From assembly GCF_014651055.1 (NCBI RefSeq), contig NZ_BMWD01000021.1, forward strand, positions 46,459 to 109,131: a stretch of DNA of 62,673 nt. Direction: 5' to 3'. The notes beneath the pieces were generated by a model, which had not been told where the DNA came from, did not search any database, and saw nothing but the letters and a program-made list of their open reading frames with translations. Source of the stretch: Streptomyces fructofermentans. GTDB lineage: Bacteria > Actinomycetota > Actinomycetes > Streptomycetales > Streptomycetaceae. Below are positions 27,901-35,771 of the stretch, piece after piece. Position numbers and translations under genes: made by a program. Position 1 is the first letter of the stretch; every line of letters starts with the position of its first letter.

Positions 27901-28413
27901 GTCGGGCTGTGCGCGCAGGACGCGCACCTCTTCGACAGCTCGGTGCGGGAGAACCTGCTGCTCGCGCGCAAGGACGCGACCGACGACGCGTTGCGGGACG
28001 TGCTCGGGCGGGTGCGGCTCCTGGAGTGGGCGGACGGCCTGCCCGACGGGCTCGACACCATGATCGGGGAGCACGGGGCCCGGCTGTCGGGCGGGCAGCG
28101 GCAGCGGCTCGCGCTGGCCCGCGCGCTGCTGGCCGACTTCCCCGTGCTGGTGCTCGACGAGCCCGCGGAGCATCTGGACCTGGCGACCGCCGACGCTCTC
28201 ACCGCCGATCTGCTGGCCGCGACGCGAGGCCGTACGACGTTGCTGATCACGCACCGGCTGGCGGGGCTGGACGCGGTGGACGAGGTGGTCGTGCTGGCCG
28301 GCGGACGGGTCGTGCAGCGGGGGCCCCACGCGGCTCTGGTCGACGAGGAGGGCCCGCTGCGGGAGATGTCCGAGCGGGAGGCCCGGACGGAGGCCCTGGC
28401 CGCCGTGCGCTGA
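24916..28413 (+). CDS. cydCD: Fused CydDC-type heterodimeric ABC exporter
   Basis: About 1165 aa, a fusion of CydD-like and CydC-like halves, common in actinobacteria. Each half has about six helices and a nucleotide-binding domain: Walker A GPSGVGKST (about residue 369) and GPSGSGKTT (about 953), signatures LSAGQRQRL and LSGGQRQRL, Walker B LLLDEPTASLD and LVLDEPAEHLD. The exporter moves thiols or heme-related compounds needed to assemble cytochrome bd. The GTG at 24916 is chosen: AAGGG lies 10 bp upstream, whereas the GTG three codons earlier overlaps that ribosome-binding site. The start codon lies inside parS site 3. Last gene of the cyd operon, followed by a strong terminator. Confidence 0.95.
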   Translation: MKPIDPRLLRYARATRFFLMAVVGLGVVGAVLVIAQAMLISEVVVGAFEQGLAVAELRTPLLLLAAVALGRALVSWLTELAAHRASAAVKSELRGRLLERAAALGPGWLSGQRTGSLVALATRGVDALDDYFSRYLPQLGLAVVVPVAVLARIVTEDWVSAAIIVGTLPLIPVFMMLIGWVTQSQMDRQWTLLSRLSGHFLDVVAGLPTLKVFGRAKAQAESIRRITGEYRQATMRTLRIAFISSFALELLATISVALVAVTIGMRLVHGEMSLYDGLVVLILAPEAYLPLRQVGAQYHAAAEGLSAAEEIFAVLETPVRTPGAATAPRSAGMRLDGVTVRYPGRSSDAVTEVSLTVEPGETVALVGPSGVGKSTLLSVLLGFVEPTSGRVSAGGADLAEVDIEEWRSRIAWVPQRPHLYAGSVADNVRLARPGADDAEVRDALREAGALDFVDALPDGSRTVLGEGGAGLSAGQRQRLALARAFLADRPILLLDEPTASLDGATEAEIVEAVRRLAVGRTVLLVVHRPALLDVADRVVRLEQTESAGVDTSVSGATVTRRADPVAAETVAAEGAVPAAEGGHRDGLARVRAMAGPRRGRLALALLLGSLALGSAVGLMATSGWLISRASQQPPVLYLMVAVTATRAFGIGRAVFRYAERLVSHDAVLRMLADTRVAVYRRLERLAPAGLRDTRRGDLLSRLVADVDALQDYWLRWLLPAAAAAVVSAGSVGFTAWLLPEAGAVLAAGLLTAGVGVPLVTGAVARRAERRLAPARGVLATGVADLLTGTAELTVAGALPARAAEARRADAELTRIASRAATATALGDGLTALVSGLTVAATALVGVQAVLDGRLSGVAMAVVVLTPLAAFEAVLGLPLAVQYRQRVRRSAERVYEVLDAPEPVREPERPAAAPGSPFPVVVSGLTARHAGQERDALTGVDLTLDRGRRIAVVGPSGSGKTTLAQVLLRFLDPGSGTYTLGGTDAYGMGGDDVRRLVGLCAQDAHLFDSSVRENLLLARKDATDDALRDVLGRVRLLEWADGLPDGLDTMIGEHGARLSGGQRQRLALARALLADFPVLVLDEPAEHLDLATADALTADLLAATRGRTTLLITHRLAGLDAVDEVVVLAGGRVVQRGPHAALVDEEGPLREMSEREARTEALAAVR

Positions 28414-28773
28414 ACGGCCGCCACCGGGGCTCGGCAGAGGGCTCCGGCACCGCGGCCCGGTGGTGCGTGCCGGGCCATCTGCGGGGTGCCCCGCAGATGG
28501 CCCGGGCGTCCGGCGGCAGGGTGCGGCGCAGGTATGCGGCCTGAGGGGAGTTGCCGGGTCCGAGGCGGCCGTCCGGCGCGCGAAGGCCGTCCGGCGGCCC
28601 GGAGACCGTGCGGTCCTCCCCCGGAAGCCGTGCTGTCCACCGGAAGTCGGCCGCGTCGGGCGGCGTCGTGTCGTGGGGGCCGCACGCGACCGTACGCGGG
28701 CACGCGGCACCCACGGAAGAGAACCGAACCAATCCGGCTTCCTATTACAAAAGGTACTAACTAGGCTCGGGTC
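28414..28773. other. Intergenic region between cydCD and the histidine kinase
   Basis: 360 bp. It contains the cydCD terminator (separate entry). The final 40 bp before the kinase (28735-28765) are AT-rich (ATTACAAAAGGTACTAACT), unusual here, and likely hold the kinase promoter with TACTAA as a candidate -10 element; the leader would be very short. No gene seen between. Confidence 0.45.
28471..28504 (+). terminator. cyd operon terminator
   Basis: Perfect inverted repeat CGGGCCATCTGCGGG (15-16 bp) with a loop of about four bases, 58 bp after the cydCD stop. Confidence 0.8.
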
Positions 28774-30435
28774 ATGTCAGAAGCACCGGCTCCCGGAGCC
28801 GGCCCTCATCCCGAGGACCTGCCGCAGTTGATGGAGGCGATGCGGTCGGTGGGGAGCGGGCTGGAACTGCACGCCACGCTGGAGCGGATCTGCGAGACCG
28901 CGGCCGAGCTGGCGGACGCCAGTTACGCGGCCATCGGGGTCGTGGCGGAGGACGGCGACGGCCTCGCCGAATTCGTGTACCAGGGTGTCGGCGGAGAGGC
29001 GTCCCGGCTGATCGGGCGCCTGCCCGGCGGCCGGAAGGGGCTGCTCGGGGCACTGATCCGGGAGTCCGAACCCCTGCGGCTCGCGGACCTGAACGCGGAC
29101 CCTCAGTCCTTCGGGCTCACCGAGGACCATCCGCCGATGCGCAGCTTCCTGGGCGTCCCCATCCACGTGGACGGGGAGATCTTCGGCAATCTCTACCTGG
29201 CGGACAAGCGCAGCGGCGGCCCGTTCGACGACCACGACCTCGACATGGTGCGCGTACTGGCCCGCGAGGCCGGCATCGCGGTGCGCAACGCGCACCTCTA
29301 CGAGGCGGCCAAGCAGCGCGAGCGCTGGATCGACGGTTCCGTGGCCGTCACGACCGCCCTGCTCTCCGGAGGGGACGCCGACGAGGCGCTCCAGGTCGTC
29401 GCGGAACAGGCCCGCCGCCTCTCGGGCGCGGCGGCCGCTCTCGTGCTGCTGCCCGCCTCCGCGGGCGGTCTGGAGATCGTCGCCGTGGCGTCCGAGCATC
29501 CGTCGAGGGCCCTGGGCCTGGTCGTCCCGCCGGAGAGCGAGGTCGTGAGCCAACTCCTCGCGGGACACGACGTGTTCGTGGAGGACGCCGCCGACGACCC
29601 GCGTCTGGACGCCGAACTCACCCGCGGCTACGGGCCGACCATGATCCTCCCGCTCCAGAGCGACGGCCGCGTCCTGGGAACGCTCCTGATGGCCCGGGGC
29701 ACGGGGGCGCGGCAGTTCTCCGGCGCCGAGCGCACGCTGGCGACGCAGTTCGCCTCGCAGGCCGCCCTCGCGCTCATGATGGCCGAGGCCCAGCGCGACA
29801 GGGAGCGGCTCGCGGTCTACGAGGACCGTGACCGGATCGCCCGCGACCTGCACGACCTCGTCATCCAGCGGCTCTTCGCCACCGGCATGATGCTGGAGAG
29901 CGCCCAGCGCGGAACGCTGGTGCCCGAGGTGCGCAAGGGCGTCGGCAAGGCGGTCGACGAACTGGACGTCACCATCCAGGAGATCCGCACGGCCATCTTC
30001 GCGCTCCAGCAGGGCCCGGCCGACGTCCCGGCCGGTCTGCGGACCCGTGTGCTGCGCGAGAGCAACATGGCGGCCGTCCCCCTCGGCTTCAAGCCCTCGC
30101 ACCACTTCGCCGGCCCCGTCGACACGGTCGTCGGCGAACTCACGGCCAAGAACCTCATCGCGGCGCTCCGCGAGGCACTGTCCAACGCGTTCCGGCACGC
30201 GGCGGCCTCCCGTATCGACGTCACCGTCGACGCGACCGTGCAGATGCCGGACGGACGGGCCGGCGTCAGGCTGACCGTCGCGGACGACGGTGTCGGCATC
30301 CCGCAGGGCGGCCGCCGCAGCGGGCTGAAGAACCTGAAACGACGGGCGGAGTCGCTGGGCGGGGACAGTTGGTACGGCCCGGGGATCGGCGAGAACGGCG
30401 GTGGCGCGTCGGTGGTGTGGGAGGCGCCCTACTGA
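28774..30435 (+). CDS. GAF-GAF sensor histidine kinase (DevS/DosS-like), orphan
   Basis: 553 aa, no transmembrane segment, so cytoplasmic. Two GAF domains (about residues 25-170 and 190-340); the first contains HPPMRSFLGVPI ... FGNLYLADK, shared with the heme-binding DevS/DosS kinases. The HisKA_3 phosphoacceptor box is RIARDLHDLVIQRLF and the ATPase domain has EALSNAFRHA and ADDGVGIP. It probably senses redox state or gases (inference from homology and its place after cydABCD). No response regulator gene is adjacent. The ATG at 28774 has only GGCTCGGG upstream. Confidence 0.88.
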   Translation: MSEAPAPGAGPHPEDLPQLMEAMRSVGSGLELHATLERICETAAELADASYAAIGVVAEDGDGLAEFVYQGVGGEASRLIGRLPGGRKGLLGALIRESEPLRLADLNADPQSFGLTEDHPPMRSFLGVPIHVDGEIFGNLYLADKRSGGPFDDHDLDMVRVLAREAGIAVRNAHLYEAAKQRERWIDGSVAVTTALLSGGDADEALQVVAEQARRLSGAAAALVLLPASAGGLEIVAVASEHPSRALGLVVPPESEVVSQLLAGHDVFVEDAADDPRLDAELTRGYGPTMILPLQSDGRVLGTLLMARGTGARQFSGAERTLATQFASQAALALMMAEAQRDRERLAVYEDRDRIARDLHDLVIQRLFATGMMLESAQRGTLVPEVRKGVGKAVDELDVTIQEIRTAIFALQQGPADVPAGLRTRVLRESNMAAVPLGFKPSHHFAGPVDTVVGELTAKNLIAALREALSNAFRHAAASRIDVTVDATVQMPDGRAGVRLTVADDGVGIPQGGRRSGLKNLKRRAESLGGDSWYGPGIGENGGGASVVWEAPY

Positions 30436-30605
30436 ACCGTCCGCGGGCGCACGCACGCTGCGGGCGGCCGGGTCGGGCGACCCGCCGAAGTCATGGGTGG
30501 GCGTGCCCTGTTCGGCCGAGCGCGATGCTCCATCCGTGACCGCCGGTCCCCCGGGTGCACCCCTTGAACAGGCCCGCCGGGCGTCCCCGCGACACGATCC
30601 GTGTC

Positions 30606-31673
30606 ATGCGCCTCTCCCGACGCCACCCGCTGATCCTGCCCGTGCTGCTGTGCGCGCTGGCCGTCCTGGCCGTCCGGCCCACGACGGCGGCGGGCGACGC
30701 CGACGGTGTCGCCGACGCCGCCGGGCCGGAGTCCGGGGCCAGTGCCGAGGTGGTGCGCCTGTACGAGGAGGCCTCCCTGGCGACGCAGCGGTACGAGGCG
30801 GGGCGCCGGGCGGCCGAGGTCCAGCGGGCCAGGGCGCAGCGGCTGGAGCGGCTCCTGGAACGGGAGCGGGGGGACATCGCCGCCCTGCACGGGGAGCTGG
30901 GCCGGATCGCCCGCGCCCAGTACCGCACCGGAGGAGGAGTGCCGCACGCCGTGCGGCTCCTGCTCGCGGACAGTCCCGAGGAGCTGATGCGTGGTCAGCA
31001 CGCCATCTGGCAGGCGGACCTGGCGGTCGACAACACGATCAGCAAGAGCCGCCGGGCCGAGGCGCGGCTCGCCGCGGACGAGGCGAAGGCGGCGTCGGCC
31101 TGGCAGGCGCTGGAGCGGCGCAAGGGGGAGCTCGCCGGGATCAAGCGCGGTGTCGAGCAGCGGCTGGAGGAGGCCCAGTGGACGCTTCAGGGGCAGGCCG
31201 ACGCCTCGGTCGCGGCCGGCGCGTGCCGTGGAGCGGTGCGTCTCGACCAGCCGCCGACGGGCTACACGCAGCCGTGGGTCGCGCCCGTGGAGACGTACCG
31301 GCTCTCCGCGGGGTTCGGCAGCGGCGGCGACCGCTGGGCGAGCCGGCACACGGGGCAGGACTTCGCGGTGGACATCGGCACACCGGTGCGTTCGGCCGGC
31401 GAGGGGCGCGTGGTGAAGGTGTCGTGCGGCGGCGCGTTCGGCATCGAGGTCGTCGTGCGGCACCCGGGCGGCTACTACACGCAGTACGCCCACCTCGCCG
31501 CCGTCACCGTGGACCAGGGCGACCGGGTGACCGCGGGGCAGTGGATCGGGCAGTCGGGCACGACCGGCAACTCGACGGGGCCGCACCTCCACTTCGAGGT
31601 GCGGCTGACGCCTCAGCTCGGTTCCGGCGTCGATCCGCGGGAGTGGATGGCGGAGCGCGGGGTGACCCTGTGA
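30606..31673 (+). CDS. Secreted M23-family peptidase with coiled-coil
   Basis: 355 aa. An N-terminal signal sequence (RRHPLILPVLLCALAVLAV) is followed by a charged helical region (about residues 45-215) likely to form a coiled coil, as in EnvC/NlpD-type activators. The C-terminal M23 LytM domain has zinc-ligand motifs HTGQDFAVD and GPHLHFE, so it should be an active endopeptidase cleaving peptidoglycan cross-links outside the cell. The ATG at 30606 starts at the signal peptide; there is no strong ribosome-binding site, and the upstream ATG at 30555 would add 17 residues. A run of imperfect repeats follows the gene. Confidence 0.85.
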   Translation: MRLSRRHPLILPVLLCALAVLAVRPTTAAGDADGVADAAGPESGASAEVVRLYEEASLATQRYEAGRRAAEVQRARAQRLERLLERERGDIAALHGELGRIARAQYRTGGGVPHAVRLLLADSPEELMRGQHAIWQADLAVDNTISKSRRAEARLAADEAKAASAWQALERRKGELAGIKRGVEQRLEEAQWTLQGQADASVAAGACRGAVRLDQPPTGYTQPWVAPVETYRLSAGFGSGGDRWASRHTGQDFAVDIGTPVRSAGEGRVVKVSCGGAFGIEVVVRHPGGYYTQYAHLAAVTVDQGDRVTAGQWIGQSGTTGNSTGPHLHFEVRLTPQLGSGVDPREWMAERGVTL

Positions 31674-31727
31674 ACGGCCGGACGTGAACGCGCGCCGCTG
31701 AGCGGCACGAGCGAGCGGGCCGCCGCC

Positions 31728-31830
31728 GTCCCCGGCCGACCGCCCGGGAAACCCGCGTCCCCGGTCGACCGCCCGGAAACCCGCTCACAGGCCGGTCGCC
31801 CGGGAACCCGGCTCACAGGCCGCTCGCCGG
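31728..31830. repeat. Imperfect tandem repeat, about 28-29 bp x 3.6
   Basis: Units at 31728-31756, 31757-31784, 31785-31812 and a partial at 31813-31830 share GACCGCCCGGGAAACCCG-like cores. They lie between the convergent M23 and HAD genes and may form termination structures. Confidence 0.6.
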
Positions 31831-31856
31831 CCGGCCCGGCCCGCCCGGAGCCGCGG

Positions 31857-32726
31857 CTATCCGTGTTCGGCGAGGATCCGCTCGATGACGACCGCGACCC
31901 CGTCCTCGTTGTTGGCGACCGTGCGTCCGGAGGCCGCGGCGATCACGTCGGGGTGGGCGTTGCCCATCGCGTAGGAACGGCCGGCCCAGCTGAGCATCTC
32001 GACGTCGTTCGGCATGTCCCCGAAGGCGACGACCTCCTCGTGCGAGATGCCGCGCTCGGCGCAGCACAGCGCCAGCGTGCTGGCCTTGGACACGCCGGGT
32101 CCGCTGATCTCCAGGAGTGCGCTGGGGCTGGAGCGGGTGACGTTGGCGCGGTCGCCGATGGCCAGGCGGGCGGTCATCAGGAAGTCGTCCGGGGCGATCT
32201 CGTGGTGGTACGCAAGGATCTTGAGCACCGGCTCACCCGCGCCCGGTCCGTCCGGCGCGAGGAGTTCCTCGGCGGGGGCGAGGGTGTCGGGCGCCTCCAT
32301 GTGCATCTTCGGGTAGTCGGGCTCCTGGTGGAAGCCGTACGTCTGCTCGACGGCGACCACGGTGCCGGGCGCGGCGTCGCGGAGCAGCCGTACGGCGTCG
32401 AGCGCGTTCTCCCGCGCGAGTTCCCGGATCTTGACGAAGCGGTGGGCGCCGGGGCCGCCGTGCAGGTCGACCACGGCGGCGCCGTTGCCGCAGATCGCGA
32501 GGCCGTGCCCGTGGACGTGGTCGCTGACGACGTCCATCCAGCGGGCCGGACGGCCGGTCACGAAGAAGACCTCGATGCCGGCCTGCTCGGCGGCGGCCAG
32601 GGCGGCGACCGTACGCGGCGAGACCGACTTGTCGTCGCGCAGCAGGGTGCCGTCGAGATCCGTGGCGATCAGGCGGGGCGGGAGAGTGGAGGCCGGGGTC
32701 CCGGGCCGTCGGGTCGCTGAGGTCAC
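31857..32726 (-). CDS. HAD-superfamily (Cof-type) phosphatase
   Basis: About 289 aa. HAD motif I is LIATDLDGTLLRDD, motif II VTGRPARW, and motif IV GDMPNDVEML with AMGNAHPDV; this is a subclass IIB Cof-like hydrolase acting on small phosphorylated metabolites. The GTG at 32726 is chosen as it leaves a short leader before motif I; an ATG at 32744 is also possible. It is closely similar in motif spacing to the second Cof-type gene near 44 kb and is probably its paralogue. Convergent with the M23 gene. Confidence 0.85.
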   Translation of the reverse strand: MTSATRRPGTPASTLPPRLIATDLDGTLLRDDKSVSPRTVAALAAAEQAGIEVFFVTGRPARWMDVVSDHVHGHGLAICGNGAAVVDLHGGPGAHRFVKIRELARENALDAVRLLRDAAPGTVVAVEQTYGFHQEPDYPKMHMEAPDTLAPAEELLAPDGPGAGEPVLKILAYHHEIAPDDFLMTARLAIGDRANVTRSSPSALLEISGPGVSKASTLALCCAERGISHEEVVAFGDMPNDVEMLSWAGRSYAMGNAHPDVIAAASGRTVANNEDGVAVVIERILAEHG

Positions 32727-32921
32727 CCGGTCATTCTCGCGCATATGCGTGCACGGGCGTGCGGCGGTCCGCACAGGTGAGTGCGGAGGGCTCCCACCTG
32801 CTGCTTTCGCCGCATACGCCGCCTGGTACGGGACGGCATCGGGCTGCGGCGCCCCCACAGCCGTCGCCTCCGGCGCGCCTGGCGCCGAGGCGAGTGCCCC
32901 GGCGCCCGGTGCGCCCGCCGC

Positions 32922-33833
32922 TCAGCCGAGCTGCGCGACAGCCTCCATCGCGATGTGCTCGAAGACCTTCTCGTCCGCCGCGAAATCCGAGTCCGGGATG
33001 GGCCAGTGGACCACGATGTCCGTGAACCCCAGCTCCATGTGCCGTCCGGCGAAGTCGACGAACGCGTCGAGTGACTCCAGGGGGCGCCCGCGGTCCGGGG
33101 TGAAGCCCGTCAGCAGGACCTTGTCGAGGCCGTCCACGTCCCGGCCGACCGCCTCGCACGCGGCGGCCAGCTTCTCGGTCTGTCCGCGCAGGGCGTCGAC
33201 CGACTGTTCGGGCGTACCCGTCTCGAACAGCTTCGGGTCGCCCGTCGTCACCCACGCCTGCCCGTACGACGCGGCGAGCCGGAGCCCGCGCGGGCCGGTG
33301 GCGGCCACCGCGAACGGCAGCCGGGGGCGCTGGACGCAGCCCGGGATGTTGTGGGCCTCGCGCGCCGAGTAGAAGGCGCCCTCGTACGTCACGGAGTCCT
33401 CGGTGAGCAGCCGGTCGAGCAGCGGCACGAACTCCCCGAAGCGGTCGGCGCGCTCCCGGGGCGTCCACGGCTCCTCGCCGGCGCCCAGCAGCGTGGTGGC
33501 GTCGAAGCCGTTGCCGCCTGCTCCGATGCCCAGTGTGACCCGGCCGCCGGAGATGTCGTCGAGGGAGATCAGTTCCTTGGCGAGGGGCACCGGATGCCGG
33601 AAGTTCGGCGAGGTCACCAGGGTGCCGAGGCGCATGCGGTCGGTGGCTCCCGCGGCGGCGGTCAGCGTCGGCACCGCGCCGTACCAGGGCCCCTCGCGGA
33701 AAGTCCGCCACGCGAGGTGGTCGTACGTGAAGGCGGTGTGGAACCCGAGCTGCTCGGCGCGCTGCCAGGTGGCACGGCCTCCCTCGTGCCAGCGGAGGTA
33801 CGGCAGGATCACGGTGCTCAGGCGCAGACTCAT
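32922..33833 (-). CDS. LLM-class F420-dependent oxidoreductase
   Basis: 303 aa, TIM-barrel luciferase-like monooxygenase family. Typical features: N-terminal VILPYL, AFTYDHLAWR, LGTLVTSPNFRHPVPLAKELISL (beginning of it) with the following GRVTLGIGAGGN, then a late AATGPRGLRLAA. These are hallmarks of the F420-using branch in actinobacteria. The substrate is unknown. Alone on the minus strand, 195 bp upstream of the HAD gene. Confidence 0.85.
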   Translation of the reverse strand: MSLRLSTVILPYLRWHEGGRATWQRAEQLGFHTAFTYDHLAWRTFREGPWYGAVPTLTAAAGATDRMRLGTLVTSPNFRHPVPLAKELISLDDISGGRVTLGIGAGGNGFDATTLLGAGEEPWTPRERADRFGEFVPLLDRLLTEDSVTYEGAFYSAREAHNIPGCVQRPRLPFAVAATGPRGLRLAASYGQAWVTTGDPKLFETGTPEQSVDALRGQTEKLAAACEAVGRDVDGLDKVLLTGFTPDRGRPLESLDAFVDFAGRHMELGFTDIVVHWPIPDSDFAADEKVFEHIAMEAVAQLG

Positions 33834-33972
33834 GATTCAGAGCCTAAGCGCAGCGGCGGGTCGTCCTCCCGCCGTGATCCGGGAGGCGGAGGCCCACGGA
33901 GGCCGGCGGGACGTGCGCAGCACGGCCTGCCGCGGGGCCCGGGCACGGTGATCGCGCTCCGGAACGGTCCGG

Positions 33973-34521
33973 CTAGTGCGGGGCGGGGAAGCGCAGATAG
34001 CGCGGGGGTACGGCCGCCGTGAGCCAGACGCCGTTGGCGCTGACCCGGAAGACGTGTCCGTCCCGGTGCATCGCGGCGGCGTCCACGGAGAGCACGACGG
34101 GCGTGCCGCGGCGGGCTCCGACCCGGGTGGCGGTCTCGCGCTCCGGCGAGAGGTGCACGTCGTGGCGGTTCATGGGCCTCAGGCCCTCGGCGCGGATCGC
34201 GTCCAGGTTCCGGCCGACGGTGCCGTGGTAGAGGTACGCGGGCGGGGTCGCGGGCTCCAGCCCCAGGTCGACCTCGACGGAGTGGCCCTGGCTGGCTCGG
34301 ATCCTGGTGCCCGCGACGGCGAACCGCCGCTTGTCGTTGTGCGCCACCACGTGATCGAGCTCGTCCCGGCTGAAGCGGAAGCCGTGCGCGGCGGCCGCGG
34401 CCATCAGCGTCTCGATCTCGACCCAGCCGCCCTCGTCGAGCGTGAGCCCGATCCGTTCCGGCTGGTGGCGGAGATGCTTCGAGAGGTACTTGGACACCTT
34501 CACGGTGCGTCTCTCGTCCAT
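33973..34521 (-). CDS. kptA: RNA 2'-phosphotransferase (KptA/Tpt1)
   Basis: About 182 aa, the family's usual size. The conserved order is seen: KYLSKHLRHQPERIG, DEGGWVEIE, DKRRF, IRASQGHSV, LYHGT, HVHLS and RRGTPVVL, with the Arg-His-Arg-Arg catalytic set available. The family transfers an internal 2'-phosphate from RNA to NAD; its bacterial role is unclear because bacteria lack the matching tRNA splicing. The ATG at 34521 matches the family N-terminus; an upstream ATG at 34581 would add 20 Asp/Asn/Gly-rich residues encoded by a short direct repeat. DnaA boxes lie upstream. Confidence 0.88.
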   Translation of the reverse strand: MDERRTVKVSKYLSKHLRHQPERIGLTLDEGGWVEIETLMAAAAAHGFRFSRDELDHVVAHNDKRRFAVAGTRIRASQGHSVEVDLGLEPATPPAYLYHGTVGRNLDAIRAEGLRPMNRHDVHLSPERETATRVGARRGTPVVLSVDAAAMHRDGHVFRVSANGVWLTAAVPPRYLRFPAPH

Positions 34522-34637
34522 GCCGTTCCCACTCGCCCCGTCGTCGTCCGTACGGTTGTCGTCCGTACCGCTCCTGTCCATCCCGACAGAGTGCCTGGCG
34601 AGACGCGGATCACGCAGGTGATTTTGTGCCCGAGGTT

Positions 34638-34691
34638 TGATCCACAGCCAAGTCGGTTTTCCACAGGGGGAGTTGGAGATTCTGTGGACAA
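34638..34691. promoter_or_regulatory. Group of DnaA boxes
   Basis: TTGTCCACA exactly on the minus strand at 34683-34691, plus TTTTCCACA (34657-34665) and TGATCCACA (34638-34646), each one mismatch from a DnaA box. Three within 54 bp in an AT-richer gap upstream of kptA. Confidence 0.6.
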
Positions 34692-35648
34692 CTACTTTGC
34701 GCGAGGCGGCAATTCGTCAACTTTGTCTCCATTGGCGTGAGATGCGGCAAGCGTGTCCATTCTCCTTGCGCACAGCTCCCGTTCGGTGGCCATCGCGACG
34801 AACTCGGCGGCGCCGGCGTGGCCAACGAGGGCCTCGACGGCTGTCATTGTCGACGCGGGCAGTGCCACCGTGCGGGTCTCGTCGACCGGTCCGACCGACT
34901 CGTCGGCGAAGAGGTGCCGCCGCAGGTGCCGCTGGGCGAACAACCGCATCGCGCGGGCGAGTTCGGCGTCCACCGTCTGGCGTGCCATCGGGCGCAACCG
35001 TCGTACGAGCTCCGCCGCCTCCGCGGTGTCGCGCCCGCTCGGCGGGTGCGGGCCGAGCCAACGGGCGAAGACGTGCTCGGTGGTGAACTCCAGGAAACGG
35101 GAGGCGATGTGCTCGACCTGCCCCCTCAACTCCCGCAGATGGCCGCCGATCGCGGCGAGTGGCACGCCCGCGTCGTACAACTCCGCCGCCACGGACAGTT
35201 CTTGGGGGCTCGGCACCAGGAAGACGTCCTCCTGGCCCGGAATCCTTTCGAGCACCCCGAGTTCGACCGCCTCGGCGACCGCCGTCTCGTCCGGCTCGCC
35301 GCCGAACCGCTCGTCCAGCTCGGCCCGCGAGATGCGGACGGCCTCCTCGTCCGTCCACGGCCCCTCGACCTCCGCAACCAGGCCGAGCACCCCGCCCAGA
35401 CCCCGGCCCGCGTCCCAGGCCTCCAGCAACTCCTTGATGGACGACAGCGTGTAGCCCCGGTCCAGCAGGCCGGCGATCTGCCGGAGCCGGGTCAGATGCG
35501 TGTCCGCGTACACGTTGGCGCGGCCGCGGCGCTCGGGGCGGGGGAGCAGCCCGCGGTCCTGGTAGGCGCGGATCGTCCGGACCGTGGCGCCGCTGAGATG
35601 CGCCAGGTCCTCGATCCGGTACGCGACACCGGCCGACTCGTCCATCAC
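34692..35648 (-). CDS. MerR-family transcriptional regulator
   Basis: 318 aa. N-terminal MerR helix-turn-helix and wing: RIEDLAHLSGATVRTIRAYQDRGLLPRP (first part read) with RANVYADTHLTRL, then a coiled-coil dimerisation helix and a long C-terminal region of about 200 residues without Cys clusters, so not a metal sensor of the short MerR type. It is longer than average MerR proteins; the ligand is unknown. The stop borders a DnaA box. Tandem 10-bp repeats occupy its upstream region. It is downstream of the metal-dependent hydrolase gene (124 bp) on the same strand. Confidence 0.85.
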   Translation of the reverse strand: MMDESAGVAYRIEDLAHLSGATVRTIRAYQDRGLLPRPERRGRANVYADTHLTRLRQIAGLLDRGYTLSSIKELLEAWDAGRGLGGVLGLVAEVEGPWTDEEAVRISRAELDERFGGEPDETAVAEAVELGVLERIPGQEDVFLVPSPQELSVAAELYDAGVPLAAIGGHLRELRGQVEHIASRFLEFTTEHVFARWLGPHPPSGRDTAEAAELVRRLRPMARQTVDAELARAMRLFAQRHLRRHLFADESVGPVDETRTVALPASTMTAVEALVGHAGAAEFVAMATERELCARRMDTLAASHANGDKVDELPPRAK

Positions 35649-35672
35649 GGTCCCCGCCTTCCCGAGTCCTGC

Positions 35673-35756
35673 GCCCCGTACCCGCCCGTACCCGCCCGTA
35701 GCATCCGCTGCCGACCGCTGCCGACCGCTGCCGACCGCTGCCGACCGCCGCCGGCC
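35673..35756. repeat. Two adjacent 10-bp tandem repeat arrays upstream of merR
   Basis: First array: CCCGCCCGTA-type units at about 35673-35700 (three). Second: GCTGCCGACC, four perfect copies at 35707-35746 and a degenerate fifth. The period is close to one DNA turn. Confidence 0.8.
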
Positions 35757-35771
35757 GACCCTCGGTGACGA

